Part shown: positions 10,864 to 22,332 of the stretch, piece by piece
Numbering within the stretch: position 1 is the stretch's first letter
How the letters are laid out: every line of letters starts with the position of its first letter
Assembly (NCBI RefSeq): GCF_901000735.1
Contig: NC_081542.1
Span: 42,324,238-42,388,237, forward strand
DNA: 64,000 nt
Origin: Corylus avellana
Taxonomy: Eukaryota > Streptophyta > Magnoliopsida > Fagales > Betulaceae
Direction of reading: 5' to 3'
Notes under the pieces: generated by a model
Told to the model about the DNA's origin: nothing
Database searches by the model: none
What the model saw: only the letters and a program-made list of their open reading frames with translations
Program-made: the position numbers and the translations under genes

Positions 10864-12753
10864 AAAACTACTTGCTCTCAAATTTGTCATGCTTCTATCA
10901 TCCATCCACAGAACGTAAACAGGACAAAGTTTTACTCACGGGTATTTTTTTGGACTAGTAATGCAAGTTCGATACAAACTCAACACAAAATTAGAGTTAG
11001 AATTGATAAATCTAAATCATTTAATTAAATGAGTCAGGTTATGATTAACCTATATAATCTTACATCTATGCCTCGACACGCCCACAAAACCAAACCCGCC
11101 TGCGTACCATACACGAAATTACTGAATTACATAAGCCGGGTTAACGTTGACCTATATAATCTTATACATATATGACTTGACACAACGTAAAATCATGTAA
11201 ATATTTACTTTTTTGTAATATATAAAAATATATTACATGTCATCTCTCCACTTCAATTTTGATAAGAAGAAATAATGGTAGATTGATTCAAGCAATGCAG
11301 ATGGGAGATTCAAAATTCCAAATTAATGACCCACCAACCAAAGGACGCAAATTCTACACAATAAGACCCACAAAAAAACAAAGAAAAGAAACAAAGAGAC
11401 AAGAGCACAAAGAGGCCGCAACACGCCATGTTTTCTGGCTTTCCCATTCTCATCAGTCATCACTGCCCCCTCTCTCTCCTTTCATCATCACAAGCCCCAC
11501 TTTCCCCTCACCCCTCCGCCTTCGTTTTCTATGTGTCCCCATTCACCACAGTTTGGGTCTCTTTTCGAGTCAAAAAGCAAGCTAAAAACAGTGTTAGAAT
11601 CAAAAGAAGGAACCCCCTTTCCATGATTGCTTTTTACAGCAATTCAAAGCTTGGTATTAAAGGACCTTGACTCACAAAACTCAACTTGTGGTGGGTTGCA
11701 AAATTGAATGGGACCCAATACAAATATTGTATCAATCTGGTTATCAACACCAATGGATTTATTGCTTTGACCTCCCCTGAGTCCCCCCCCACCCAAGCAA
11801 AAAAAAAAAAAGTTACCTTTCTCCATTTAAAGTTTGCTGTAGATCATATGTTTATGGTAGCTTGACTGTAATCTATGCACCAGAGGACCATTTTATGCAA
11901 AGGTGAGCTTCCTCATAGATCTACCTACCTCTCAGGGCTATAAAAACTCTGGCATAAATGCATACAACAGAAAATTGCATAAAGAAAGAGCAAGGAGTTA
12001 CTTTTGGTTGTAAACATAGAAATTAGAATGCCTGCCTGCCCTGCTTCTCCTGGCATCTTTCCTTCACTCACAAAGACAGCAAGAGGGTCAAGATTCCTTG
12101 CCCATTCTTCTACTCTTTTCTTTGACAGCTAGCCCAAAGTTGCTTTTTTGCCTTTGATATATGAACAAACTTTCCCCAATCCTCTCTCTTACCCCCTATT
12201 CTCAATTATTCATCTGAGCTTTTTACAGTGTTTATTAATGCCTAAAAAAGTACTGTCGCTGAATTAGATCTCTGTATTCATATCAGCATTTATTGAAAGA
12301 ATTGAGAGCAGAGGAAGATGAGTTAAGATTCTCTCATGCTATTTTTGATTTTTTTTTTTTCTTCTTTTTGGGGGTTTAATCATTCATCCAAATAAATTTG
12401 ATCTTACACAACTAAGCTTCACCCAACTAATTGGCTCAAAAGTTCATGTGAGTTGTTTAATTTATGGAAGCCCAAACAACACGATTAAAAAATCAATTAA
12501 TAGAAGAAAAATAATCTTTTTTTTTTTACTCTGCAACTTTCTCAGCAACCAAGCATAGTAAAGACGAAGACCCCAAAAGAGAAAGATTAAAGAAAAAAAA
12601 GAAAAGAAAAAGGACATACATAACAGTTTACAATTGAAGCAAGAAGCTCTCATTCTCTGCAAACATCCCATTACAAATATATCGTTTTTCATCCTCCTCG
12701 CCAATGCCAATATTAATACATAAAATCTTACAGAAAGTTAAAAATTAATTATT
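10864..12753. other. Intergenic DNA, 3' side of the VQ gene
   Basis: No gene recognised. The overlapping plus-strand frames at 11259-11670 have biased Ser/Pro or Lys/Glu composition and no conserved motif. Part of 12400-12753 should be the 3' UTR of the VQ gene on the minus strand; no single poly(A) site can be fixed. Confidence 0.5.
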
Positions 12754-13539
12754 TCAAGAAGAAGAAGAACCTGAAACTCTCGGCGATGTCGTCGGAAAGA
12801 GAGGCAAAAGCCTGGGCTCGGATTCCCTCGGCGTCGTCGCCGGCGAGGGGTGCAAGTAAAAGCCCTTCTCTTTGATCGCTTTCTCCTCGGCCTCCGTGTC
12901 CATCTTAGCATTACCACTGGCGTTGATGTTGGATGATTTGTAAGCGGATCGGTCAAAAGGGTCATGTATGAGCGGCGTGACTGGGCTGAGAGCGAGCGCC
13001 GGGAAGTCTAGAATGCTCGGAGAGAGGATCTCCGGCTTGCGGGGCGAGAACCCAGAACTGTTCGAAGCGAACACAGGGATTAAAGGGTTGATCTTGAGGT
13101 TCTTGATGGAGCTCCGGCGCTCGTAGAGCTTGAACCCGGATTGCTGTCTCTTGGGCATGACCGATTTGATGGGTGGGATGTGGGTCTTGGACGGCGGGTC
13201 GGATGACGGCCCGCCGGTTGGCTTCCCAACTGAGGCGTGCTTGGCTGTCTCGGAGGATCCGGTGAGCATTTGGACGACTTGTTTGAAGGATGAGGTGTCT
13301 GCCTGGACGAATGTCGTCGGGTACGGGTTGGCGGAGTCGGATCTGGTTATGGGTTTGAGCGGTTGTGGTTGGTGTTGGTGTGGCAGTGGCGGCGGCGTTG
13401 GTGGCGGTGTGTGTTGCAGTCCATTGCTGTTGGTGGTGCTGCTGCTACTGCTACTGTTCGAGCTCCGGCTATTCGGCGATGGCAAGAGCGATGCGCTTGT
13501 GTTTTGTGTCTCTCTGTATCTTGGAGAGATAGATTCCAT
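12754..13539 (-). CDS. VQ-motif transcriptional co-regulator
   Basis: A 261-residue protein. The ATG at 13539 is used; the longer frame to 13581 begins with GTG and enters the 5' UTR. Residues 85-94 (FKQVVQMLTG) are a textbook VQ motif (FxxxVQxxTG), the plant-specific signature that docks on the C-terminal domain of WRKY transcription factors. Before it lie a Ser run (28-34) and a Pro-rich stretch (44-62). After it the protein is mostly disordered, with many SP or TP sites (for example around 5, 21, 173, 185-189, 232-236 and 252), as in the VQ proteins phosphorylated by MPK3/MPK6. The conserved block ERRSSIKNLKINPLIP (140-155) and the LSP-rich segment also fit the VQ4/VQ13/VQ19/VQ33 group. 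The C-terminus is a serine run. A nuclear role in defence or growth gene control is inferred from the family. The gene is intronless, as most VQ genes are. It is present once; the second copy of its upstream region begins just upstream of this start codon. Confidence 0.9.
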   Translation of the reverse strand: MESISPRYRETQNTSASLLPSPNSRSSNSSSSSSTTNSNGLQHTPPPTPPPLPHQHQPQPLKPITRSDSANPYPTTFVQADTSSFKQVVQMLTGSSETAKHASVGKPTGGPSSDPPSKTHIPPIKSVMPKRQQSGFKLYERRSSIKNLKINPLIPVFASNSSGFSPRKPEILSPSILDFPALALSPVTPLIHDPFDRSAYKSSNINASGNAKMDTEAEEKAIKEKGFYLHPSPATTPRESEPRLLPLFPTTSPRVSGSSSS

Positions 13540-13900
13540 TGATACCTCTGGTTTTCTTTCCTTCTGATCCTTCACATACACAGAGAAACAGAAGAGAGAG
13601 AGAGAGAGCTGAAGAACAAGATGAGGGAAAAGAGAGAAAGAGAAAGGGTGGTCTTTGAAGAGATTATAGATGAGATGAGACTTTGTTTACTTTCTCCGGT
13701 TTGGTAAGAAATGTTTTGGGTGGGGGGACTTTGTGGTCTCTTATTGCGGCACACTCAACGCGTTGTTGTTGAGCGTGTTTCTCACGCTCCAACAGGAGTC
13801 TGATAAGATGTCAACCTGCCCAACAAAGCATTGCTCTTATTGGTTAAAGGTTTTATCTTCGGCTGAAGCTCCCATTCCAGCTTAACTGCGACATTTCATC
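13540..13900 (-). promoter_or_regulatory. 5' UTR and proximal promoter of the VQ gene
   Basis: Upstream of the minus-strand ATG lies a GA tract on the plus strand (13591-13608; CT-rich in the transcript), typical of plant 5' UTRs and of GAGA-factor sites. Repeated CTTTCTCTCTTTTCCC-like pyrimidine runs follow. A W-box-like ttgac core would suit a WRKY-linked gene, but no clear cluster was seen. The transcription start cannot be placed. Confidence 0.45.
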
Positions 13901-15242
13901 TCCTTCTCCTCCTTCAGGATAATCCTTGATCCTTCAGTTCCCAGTTTTTAGTTACCAGAAAGCTATCAAGAGCACTTTTCTTATTATTATTATTTTTTTT
14001 AATGCAGAAAATAATCTATGTTCATGCACATTCTTTTTTATATGTTATATCCCAAGCTTTTAGTTAGGATAAAGCTATCAAGATGGCCTTTTTCAATGCA
14101 CAAACTAATTATTATGTTTATATGTATATATTATATAAGATGTGTATTCTTCTTTTTCTTCCATTTGTATGTAGAAGTCTTCATGTGTCAAATTCCATTG
14201 TAAACATTACCAGAGATGACACTTATAATATACTAGATATACTGACTTACCGACTAGACAGACCACAAAAGCCAATACAAAATAGTAAAACATAAGACAA
14301 TTGCAAGTGTTCGTTGACTGAATTTGAACCGTATCGTCGGCTATATGTTCCGATTTAAGGTTCAAAATATTTGAAAAACAAGAGAATTTGTGGTAAAAAG
14401 TATAAAACATGCACTCTTATGATAACCTAGCTAATCCTTTAGATATTTATCATCATGCTAAACAACTATTCATTAAATTTTTAAATATATTTGTAGTGGA
14501 CTAATTAGGTCTAGTTCACTCAATTCTCATTTTTGATCGGCAATTTATATTATCTATTGTTATGTAGTAAATTTTTTGCACTAATGTGACAGAGTATTTA
14601 TGGAGCTTACCTGTCCAAACAAATGATCAGTGAGCAGCTCAAAATTTACGTAAACAGATCAAATCTTATATTAACTCACTCTTATTTTATATTTACTATA
14701 TAAATTACTAGTAATTCAACAACAAAATTGTCGAAACTTTTACGGAATTAACCGAGAAATCCAATATAAGGGGAGGGTAGGAAAGCCCTAAGAACTGAAA
14801 AGTACGCGCTTGAGAAGGGAAGTAGGCTAGAGTCAAGGGGAGCTCCAGGTGGTGATCTCCCATTGGAGGAGGTGTTTGCGAGAGAGAAGAAATCGTCAAA
14901 AAGGTTTCAAAATTTTGCATTGACTTTGCAGGGCCATTGAGGCTGACTCGGGGGGTAATAAAGAAAGGGCCTGTTTTGGAGGCGATGTGCACTTAATCTG
15001 AACAAATCAGAAATTAAATAATATTTACAAATTTTCCAAATTATCATTTCGTAGATGCTTCCTTCCAAGCTACAACTACAATGTGTTTCCCACTAAATTC
15101 AGGTTTTGTTAATATTTTTTCTTAGAGAAATAAAAAAAATAAAAATATTTTTATGTGTTTTCTAAGTATTTTACATATTTTTAGTTCATTATTCTTTATT
15201 TATGTTTTAATTTCGAAAAAAAAAAAAAAAAAAAACACTCTC
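13901..15242. other. Gene-free DNA upstream of VQ
   Basis: Open stretches at 14018-14295 and 14207-14410 keep length but not codon logic between the two copies and show no known motif. The minus-strand frame at 14708-14992 (94 codons) is kept open in the copy at 24484-24768, with several amino-acid changes; no homology is recognised, so it is not called. Confidence 0.5.
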
Positions 15243-15413
15243 GGAGAATGTTAGGCTTACAAACAAATTTTACAGAAAAACTTTTACAAACTGATATGAC
15301 ACAACATGATTAATTTTTTTGAAATTTGAACTTATCTTATATCTAATCATGTTGTGTCAAATCAGTTTATAAAAATTTTTTTGTAAAATTTGCTTATAAG
15401 CCTAGCATTCCTC
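15243..15413. mobile_element. Foldback MITE (GAATGYTAGGCTTAC family), copy in A
   Basis: Arms of about 65 bp fold over an AT-rich centre: the left end ggagaatgttaggcttac pairs with the right end gcctagcattcctc. It shares the inner sequence caaattttacagaaaaa with 21143-21313. The target duplication is no longer visible. Confidence 0.7.
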
Positions 15414-17661
15414 AATATACGGTAACATGACTAATCAACAATAATCCGACCTGTTTTGTCGTGTACAAATTATTAAGCAAAGATATTTGCAGTGCTTATA
15501 GCCCCACCCAACAGCTGCCCATCGTAGAATTTTGGTTAATAAGAAAAAAATATTAGATTTAGGTTGTCGATGTTTGGTCTTTTTCCAAGAGAATTACTGT
15601 CATCAATTTTTTTTTTTAAAAAAAAAATCTCTCTTTTATCTTCTCTTTTTCTAGTCAATTAAAAATACACGTGAAAATTATGTATTCTAAATTCTGTCGA
15701 TGGATTTAGGTTCACATGCGATGTTTATTATTCTCATGTGCAGCAGCAGTCTGGATCAATAGTTCATTGTCAATAATGGTATATATACAGAAGAATCACA
15801 TTGACAAGAAATTGAAACAGTTGAAATTAATTGATAATTCAGAACCCCAAATGGATCATAAATCTACACAATGAAAGAGGGATTGCAGAGGCAGTAAAGA
15901 AGAGGACAAAGGTGCCACACAACTATCACACGGCAAACTCAAAATGATATGGAAATGGGCAACTCAGCTGCAAGCAACAAGAGATCTAGAGAGAGCCAGC
16001 CATCGCTGAAATGCTTAGAAGTGGCACATTTCATGGAGCTTTCTATTCTTATCAGTGCATGCACATACTAATGCAGCAGTCATGCTTCAAGAGTAACTTT
16101 GCAACCAAATGTGGTTCACATGGGTTGCCCAGCCAATTCTGAGAAACACAGTTCCTTTCCGATTTCTGATGGGCCACCCTATCTCTGTTTCACAGCTAGA
16201 TTTTTTTGCTTTTTGCTCTTTTTTCTCGGCATATCAAATTAAAGGTATCTGTCTTTGTTACGATCCCGACCGTTAAGTGTTTAGCCAAATCAGTCTTTCA
16301 TCTCGTATTCTTAAACAATCCCCATGATTACGTTTTTGGGTAAAACTCACTAGAAAGTTACAATCCATTTGATCTCATTCTCAACATTGTTGATGACAGT
16401 TTTCTACCATGCATCAGGTTGAGCCAACTAAGTCTCGGTCTGGGCTTGGTCTTAGCGGGCTTGTACAGTAGATTGGGCCTAGAGCCCTGTTGGGCCTTAT
16501 GTGACCGATCCATGACTCAACAAACGTGATGGTTAAGATTGTACTTAAGCCGTGTGGGACACTTAGAATTGCAACAGACAAAAGGAATTAGTGTATATAT
16601 ATAATTGGGTTGAAGTTAGCAAATTCCAAGCTCATCTTGTACCAAAATATTCCAAGCCCTTGAGGTGACTGGTGAGAGTGCCAATCTCAATTGGCAAGTG
16701 CACTAGCTTTTGCAGAAGTCAGAAAGAGTAATACAATCTCCACATTATATTTGATACTCATTGCCAGGATCCGAGGCTACACCAACAGGAAAAAGTGAAA
16801 GGGAGAGGTGAATCCAATTCCCATTTCTATAAACTGAAAGCAAATTCTGGGTAGAAAGTATTGAGGGACCACATTCTAAGTGCAACACTTCCCACAAGAT
16901 TGAAGTGCTGCTGTCATGGAAGAGACTCCATTTATGAGTTGGACAGTGCTAGATGCACCCACTGGCACCACGTTTACAACAACTGTGATTCCATTGAATT
17001 GACTCCCACACATTTTTGAGACGCAAAATTTCTGCCTGTATAATATGGTCCCGGGCAGGTCTTGACATGGTCCGCCGATTCTAGAGTGAGATGCTCAAAG
17101 TCAGAAAATGATTTATGGTTTTTTCAAAAATTAAAGAAGAATTTTCGGTTTAAGAGAAAATATTTTTCGTTGACTATTATTTTACGTCGCACCAAACCCC
17201 CAAAAATGCGTAAAACATTTTCTATAAATCATTTTACAGCTAAACAAACGGAGCTTAAAGCTAGATTTTATATACATATATATTTGAAGGCCAATATCAA
17301 TGGTGGGGTGGTTGTGGAGTATATATGACGTATGAAGCTGGAATCTCTCATTGAAAATCTCAGTTTGGACAATTTAATATGCTTCATATATGCACTGAGA
17401 TTACCTACAAGAAATTACATTCTTCTTGTTGATGCTATGTTGGGTGGCGGGTTTGACCTATTTAATATCAATAGTAGCTAGCTAGATTACATGGCATATT
17501 TACACCTAAGTGTTGCAGATTCTTGAAGCATATTGCAGATCATGAACAGTAAGACCAGTAACCAGCCCCTTCCAAACCATGATGTTTAAGGGTGTGCAAT
17601 GTGCAAGACAATCTTTTGAACACGGGCCCACCCCAGTTTTGAAAATTTCTCTTTTATATAT
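15414..17661. other. 2.2 kb without a recognisable gene
   Basis: Moderately GC-balanced between about 15840 and 17000, so it may hold regulatory DNA or a non-coding transcript. Short frames (for example 17062-17328) recur in the other copy at 26839-27105 with amino-acid changes and no motif. No tRNA, snRNA or known microRNA sequence was recognised. Confidence 0.5.
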
Positions 17662-17991
17662 TGTTGGGGTTATCTCACATCGGTTGTGGAATGGACTGAT
17701 AGTCAATTTATAAGTGTGGGGAAAAACATCACCTCTTAAGCTAATTTTTTATGTTGAGAGAACAATACTGGTATAAGAGCTCAAGTTTAACCAACAAGTC
17801 TCGGCCTAACAGTTCACGAGAGAAATGAATTGTGTTTACTCCGACGCAAAGCCCAATGTGTCTGATGTGTGAGGAGGAAATTGTTAGAGTTATCCTACAT
17901 CGGTTGTGGAATAAGCTAGTTGTCACTTTATAAGTGAGAGAAAGACTTACCTTTTAAGCTAGTTTTTGGGGTTGAAAGAGGCCCAAGAACA
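17662..17991 (+). mobile_element. Complete TRIM retrotransposon
   Basis: A 330-bp terminal-repeat retrotransposon in miniature. LTR1 (17662-17764) and LTR2 (17882-17991) both start TGTT, share catcggttgtggaat, and end AACA. Five bases after LTR1 is tggtataagagc (17769-17780), which matches the initiator-tRNA-Met primer-binding site TGGTATCAGAGC at 11 of 12 positions. A purine tract, gaggaggaaa, lies directly before LTR2. The flanks tatat/tatat give a 5-bp target duplication. The roughly 120-bp interior has no coding capacity, so it depended on enzymes from another element. Confidence 0.85.
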
Positions 17992-18207
17992 TATATAGGA
18001 GTGTAAAGTACGCTATACGGGCGGATAATACTCTTATTTAGTGCTGAAAATTCGCCAATAACTCATGCGGACAGGTGGATAGGATATGTGAGATAGTTTT
18101 TAACCGCCAGCCTGAATATATATATATATATAAAAGTTGCTTCTCATTTATGCTTTGCCCCACTAAAAAATTTTTGTTCAGTCCATGTTTAAGTAGTAAA
18201 GAAATTA

Positions 18208-18372
18208 GAGAAATGTTACACTTTCTAAATTTTTACTTCAAAAGTTGGTTCTCGATGATGTGTCATCATTTCATGAGTTGGTAACACATTTTTTAAAATA
18301 ATAAATCTCATGAGATGGTAACATGTCATCTAAAACCGACCTTATTTTTTTTTGAAAAATGTAATGCTTCTC
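18208..18372. mobile_element. Mutator-like MITE (GAGAARTGCT family)
   Basis: A 165-bp foldback with ends GAGAAATGTTACA and the complement of GAGAAGCATTACA. The flanks aagaaatta and aaggaatta match at 8 of 9 positions. Same family as 2931-3074 and 48823-48972. Confidence 0.7.
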
Positions 18373-20261
18373 AAGGAATTAGGTTAAAGGGGAAGAACAA
18401 AAAAATAAATGCACAGTTTTTTTGTGGCTATACAAATGAATACATATCAATAATAGAGCATCAAATTGGCAGGTACAATCATAACTTCACACTCTGCCAA
18501 AGAAAGAGACAGAGAGAGAGAGAGAAGAAAAAAAGGATCTTAGTCTCAAAGTTAACCCACAGAAGAAAGCTAATGATAGGGGGCGGCTGGGAAGATCATA
18601 GGCTCTCAAAGTTATAAGTTTAACCCACAGAATAAGGGCCAGGAAACCCCCAAGTCCGAGTTGGCTCACACTACTGGTGTTGGACAATCCTCCCAACTAG
18701 CTTTCTCTTGGGCCAAGCCCACCACCATTGGAAGCTCATTCTGGTCCTACATGCACTTCATTGCCCCAACTTAGTTCATAGGCCTGCGTTACCATGCTCA
18801 GCAAATAGGTATATGTGAAAGAGAATAACTTTAAATTACAAAAAAATAAATAAAATAAAATAAAAAACGAATAACTTTTATTAGGTTGCGGTGTAAACTG
18901 GGTATTTTGCGCTCTTCAATAAGAAGCAGACACCTAAACTTGAAACACAAAAAAAATAATATAACCTTTCACACCAAATAATTTTTTTTCTTTTACCTTA
19001 TAGACAAAATATCCATTGATAAAACTACAGGAGTCACCGTCTTGGTTGGTTTTAGAGACTTCGGTGTTGAGGGCTCGGAGATGGGTGGGAGGTTCGATAG
19101 TGGGCGTTGGGTTAGAACGAATTGAAAAGAATGTGTGATTGATTTGAATTAAAGATACGGTGTTTTTATCTCCCATTGTATTTTGTATTTTTTACCTAAC
19201 GTGTCAAATTTTATTAAAGGCTGTAAAAAAAAAAAAAAAAATTACACCACGTCATGATAGAAATAACTCTATAAGTGAAATGTCCCTTATATTTTTGTAT
19301 TTAAATAGTTATTATTTTTAAAAAAAAAAAAAAAAATGGAACCCACATCTTGGCCTTGGCTTAGCCATGGGTCAACCCGACAACAATTTTTTTTTAAAAT
19401 AGGGTATTTTAGGTATTTTGGCTTCTATACGTTAGGATTTTCTGTTGCATTGCAAATTTTTTAAAGTTGAATACACTAATTGAATTTTTTTTTTTTTTTT
19501 TTTTTTTGTTTACTTTAGAGGTGATTGTAAAAATGATAAAAGTTCATAGAATTAAGTGTAAATTTTTTTTTAATAAAAAAATAAAAAGAAAAAGAAAAAG
19601 AAAAGAATACAACATTTAAATGGCAAAAAGATAATTTCAAACCAGACCCAACACAATCAATATCTTTTTGAGGCAAACATAGACTTTGCCATTGTGCATA
19701 AAGTATCATACACAATAATCCTTTATCCTTTATATCCATTCCTGCCCCCTCAATCAATGAAGACTTTCCCTATGAGTCTATGACACATGATGATTAGCAT
19801 GATGTTGTCCATGGATGATGGACCCATTTCAAAATCTTTCTTGGCACCATCAAATATCATATGGTCTCTCCATGTCTCGTTTCTTTTAATAGGAATCATC
19901 AACTATCATTACTCAGCAGAGGTGTCCCCAAATAATTACTCTTTAATCCACAGAAGGCCCACTGCAATTGGGCTTTTTTCTTTTCTTTCTTTTTTTTTTC
20001 CATTGAGAGAAGAAAATAATAATTACATTAAACACTTTTTTTTATTTATGTGTTGGGAAGATCTACATGATGTGATTCAAGCCTTGACCAATGTCTGCCA
20101 TATATGACTTTGTGGCAAGATTGATAAATATTTGTTTGGCAATAATCTCCTTGGGATTATTGTTCTAATAATTCGTTTTTGTTGTAAATTTCATTATTTC
20201 AGGTCATTAAACGTTTGAAAAATATCATATATTAAAAATGCAGTATGTTATTAATGAGAGT
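18373..20261. other. Intergenic DNA with homopolymer runs
   Basis: Several short frames occur, all with low-complexity composition or shared with the other copy only in broken form. A and T runs at 19226-19242, 19320-19336 and 19486-19507 differ in length between copies. No gene is supported. Confidence 0.5.
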
Positions 20262-20366
20262 TTTTATTTTTATTTTTTGACATGTCCACACAAAGAGAGG
20301 AAATTCGAACTAGTGACCTGCGTTTCATGAGGTGTGGTCCACTACTGATTGACCTACCCTTGAGGA
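20262..20366 (-). mobile_element. tRNA-derived SINE, shared by both copies
   Basis: On the minus strand it starts near ctcaagggtaggtcaatca (A-box region), has the B-box-like agttcgaattt, and ends gacatgtc plus an A/T-rich tail. The direct repeat atgagagtt lies on both sides (20254-20262 and near 20373-20381), an imperfect target duplication. It is present at the same place in the second copy (30054-30158), so it predates the split of the two copies. Confidence 0.7.
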
Positions 20367-20849
20367 CATGTTGATGAGAGTTAAGTATATTTTCATTGAT
20401 TCTTGTTTTTATGTTGTAAAAAAGTTTTGAACCAAAATTTATATTTTGGTTTTCTTAAAAATAAATAAATAAACCAATCTCTTCATAAATGAATAAGAAG
20501 TCTTTTGGAAAATATATATATATATATTTGACTATCATGGTAACATGTCACCTTTTTAATATGTGACATTTTCGAAGCCGTTCAATACAAGAAACAGTCT
20601 GAAATAACGTAATTTGAGAATTTATAATTTTAAAGTTGGGTGCCCACTTATTTTTTATATGTTTCCCAATAATATAATTTTCTCTCAATTTTAATAGCTT
20701 CATAATCTGCTTTTGGATTAGTTGATTGGAAAGATACCCCTTAATTATGAACAAGGACCTTGCTTATTATGGTTATAAAGTAGTTTATCTCTAATCCATA
20801 ATTGCCCATAACCGCTCAATAATTTTTCCACAACCATCTCTTCTTATCT

Positions 20850-20952
20850 TTTTTTTTTTTGACATGTCCGCACAAGAGGGGGGAGGGGGATTCGAACTAG
20901 TGACCTCCACTTCATTAAGTGTGGTCCCAGCCGATTGAACTACCTCTTAGAG
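20850..20952 (-). mobile_element. tRNA-derived SINE with 17-bp target duplication
   Basis: A 103-bp element. On the minus strand it runs from ctctaagaggtagttcaatc through an A box (tagttcaatcgg) and a B box (agttcgaatcc) to gacatgtc and a poly(A) tail. It is flanked by accatctcttcttatct at 20833-20849 and 20953-20969. The second copy of the locus (near 30630-30650) has a single accatctcttcttatct and no element, a perfect empty site. It has no protein-coding capacity and was mobilised by a LINE reverse transcriptase. Confidence 0.9.
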
Positions 20953-21142
20953 ACCATCTCTTCTTATCTCATAACTCTTCTTAGACCCTTTTTAAAGGTC
21001 TAACCATTAGTCCAAAACTCTATGACTATTGAAAACTAATTTGGTTAAATTCTTAACCTTAGATTTTGCATGTCAGTTACATCATATCAATCGATCCGCC
21101 AATAATAAATGTGAAGATTACAAATAGCCATTTTCCTTTTTT

Positions 21143-21313
21143 GACGAATGCTAGGCTTACAAACAAATTTTACAGAAAAATTTTTACAAACTGATGTGGT
21201 ACAACATGATTGAATATAAGATAAGTTCAAATTTTGAAAAACCTAATCATGTTGTACCACATCAGTTTGTAAAAGTTTTTTTGTAAAATTTGTTTGTAAG
21301 TCTAACACTCCTC
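21143..21313. mobile_element. Mutator-like MITE (GAATGYTAGGCTTAC family)
   Basis: A 171-bp foldback, arms about 65 bp, ends GACGAATGCTAGGCTTAC and the complement of GAGGAGTGTTAGACTTAC. It is flanked by a perfect 9-bp duplication, tcctttttt (21134-21142 and 21314-21322). This identifies the family of 15243-15413 as Mutator-like. Confidence 0.75.
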
Positions 21314-21619
21314 TCCTTTTTTATATGAAAAGAGGTGGATTTTTGTAGATAGGTTCAAGACGAAAGCTAAAAATCCAGTGTTTTCGTTTTAGTTAGATTT
21401 TGTGCTCGATGATGACATGTCTCCCTTCCATTGGAGGGCACAAAGTCCATTATTTATGCAACATCCATATAGAAGTAACTCTCTTTACTTATCAAAAAAA
21501 ATTAAAAAAAAAACTCTCTTTTACTCATCACATTGCATTCACGCTTTGCTTCATGTGGCCTATCAGGCGGGTTTTCACTTCCTCTAGATTTGAGTGTGCC
21601 TATGCCTATAATTTTGTTT

Positions 21620-22332
21620 GGGGAAAGCTTACATATAAGATATTCCCCTCAAACTATCATACAAATAATAATGTTTCATTCAAACTTTTAATTGTGATAA
21701 TATTTTCTCAAACTACCAAAAATTGTCGATGTTCTCCCTAATGACCAAACTACCCTTACTAAAATAAAAACAGAAAATACTAAAATTTCTATAAAAAACC
21801 TAAAACTAAAAAAAAACTAATTATATATAAAATCATAGGGAAGCCAAATTTAAAAATAAATTTTTGTTTTTTATAAGAAATTTTTTTAAAAAAAATTCAA
21901 TATTTTTTATTTATAAAAATTGAAAACTTTCGTTTTTTTTAAAAAAAATTTTGTTTTATATATTTTTTTAAAAAAATAAAAATTCCCATTTAAAAAAAAA
22001 ATAAAAATTTTCGTCTAAAAAAATAGAAAATTTTCGTTTTTTAAAACTATTTTTTAAAAAAATAAATAAAAATAAAAATTTACACTTTTTTAAAAATCGT
22101 TTAAAAATTAATTTTTTTTTTTTAAATTAAGTTTTTTTTTTTTTTTTTTTTCAAATTTATAGGGGTTTTATTGTCTTATTGAGAAACTTTTAAGGGTATT
22201 TTTATCTTTTAATAAGCGTTAGTGGGGACATTGACAATATTTTGGTAATTTAGTGGAACATTATCACAATTAAAAGTTTAGGAAAAATATTGTCAATTAT
22301 GTGGTAGTTTGTGGGGTATATAGACTTTACCC
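21620..22332. mobile_element. 713-bp Mutator-like non-autonomous element
   Basis: Long imperfect inverted ends: left ggggaaagcttacatataag, right complement gggtaaagtctatata, followed on both sides by cccctcaaactatca/ccccacaaactacca. It is flanked by attttgttt on both sides (9 bp, perfect). The interior is almost pure A/T with repeated aaaattttcgttttt blocks and no coding frame. Confidence 0.7.

Noticed and set aside
13130..13567. 145-codon plus-strand frame over the VQ gene
   Set aside because: Shadow of the VQ coding frame, with glycine/valine-rich composition and no motif.
12754..13581. Longer VQ protein starting at 13581
   Set aside because: The extra codons begin with GTG and lie in the pyrimidine/purine-rich leader; the first ATG is at 13539.
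14708..14992. 94-codon minus-strand frame kept open in both copies (24484-24768)
   Set aside because: Several amino-acid replacements between alleles over a short distance and no recognisable homology; open by chance is more likely, though transcript data could overturn this.
17662..17991. Cassandra-type TRIM carrying 5S rRNA
   Set aside because: No 5S rRNA-like segment is visible in the LTRs.
20850..20952. Nuclear tRNA gene (A and B boxes present)
   Set aside because: No acceptor-stem or anticodon-stem pairing; target duplication and poly(A) tail show a SINE.
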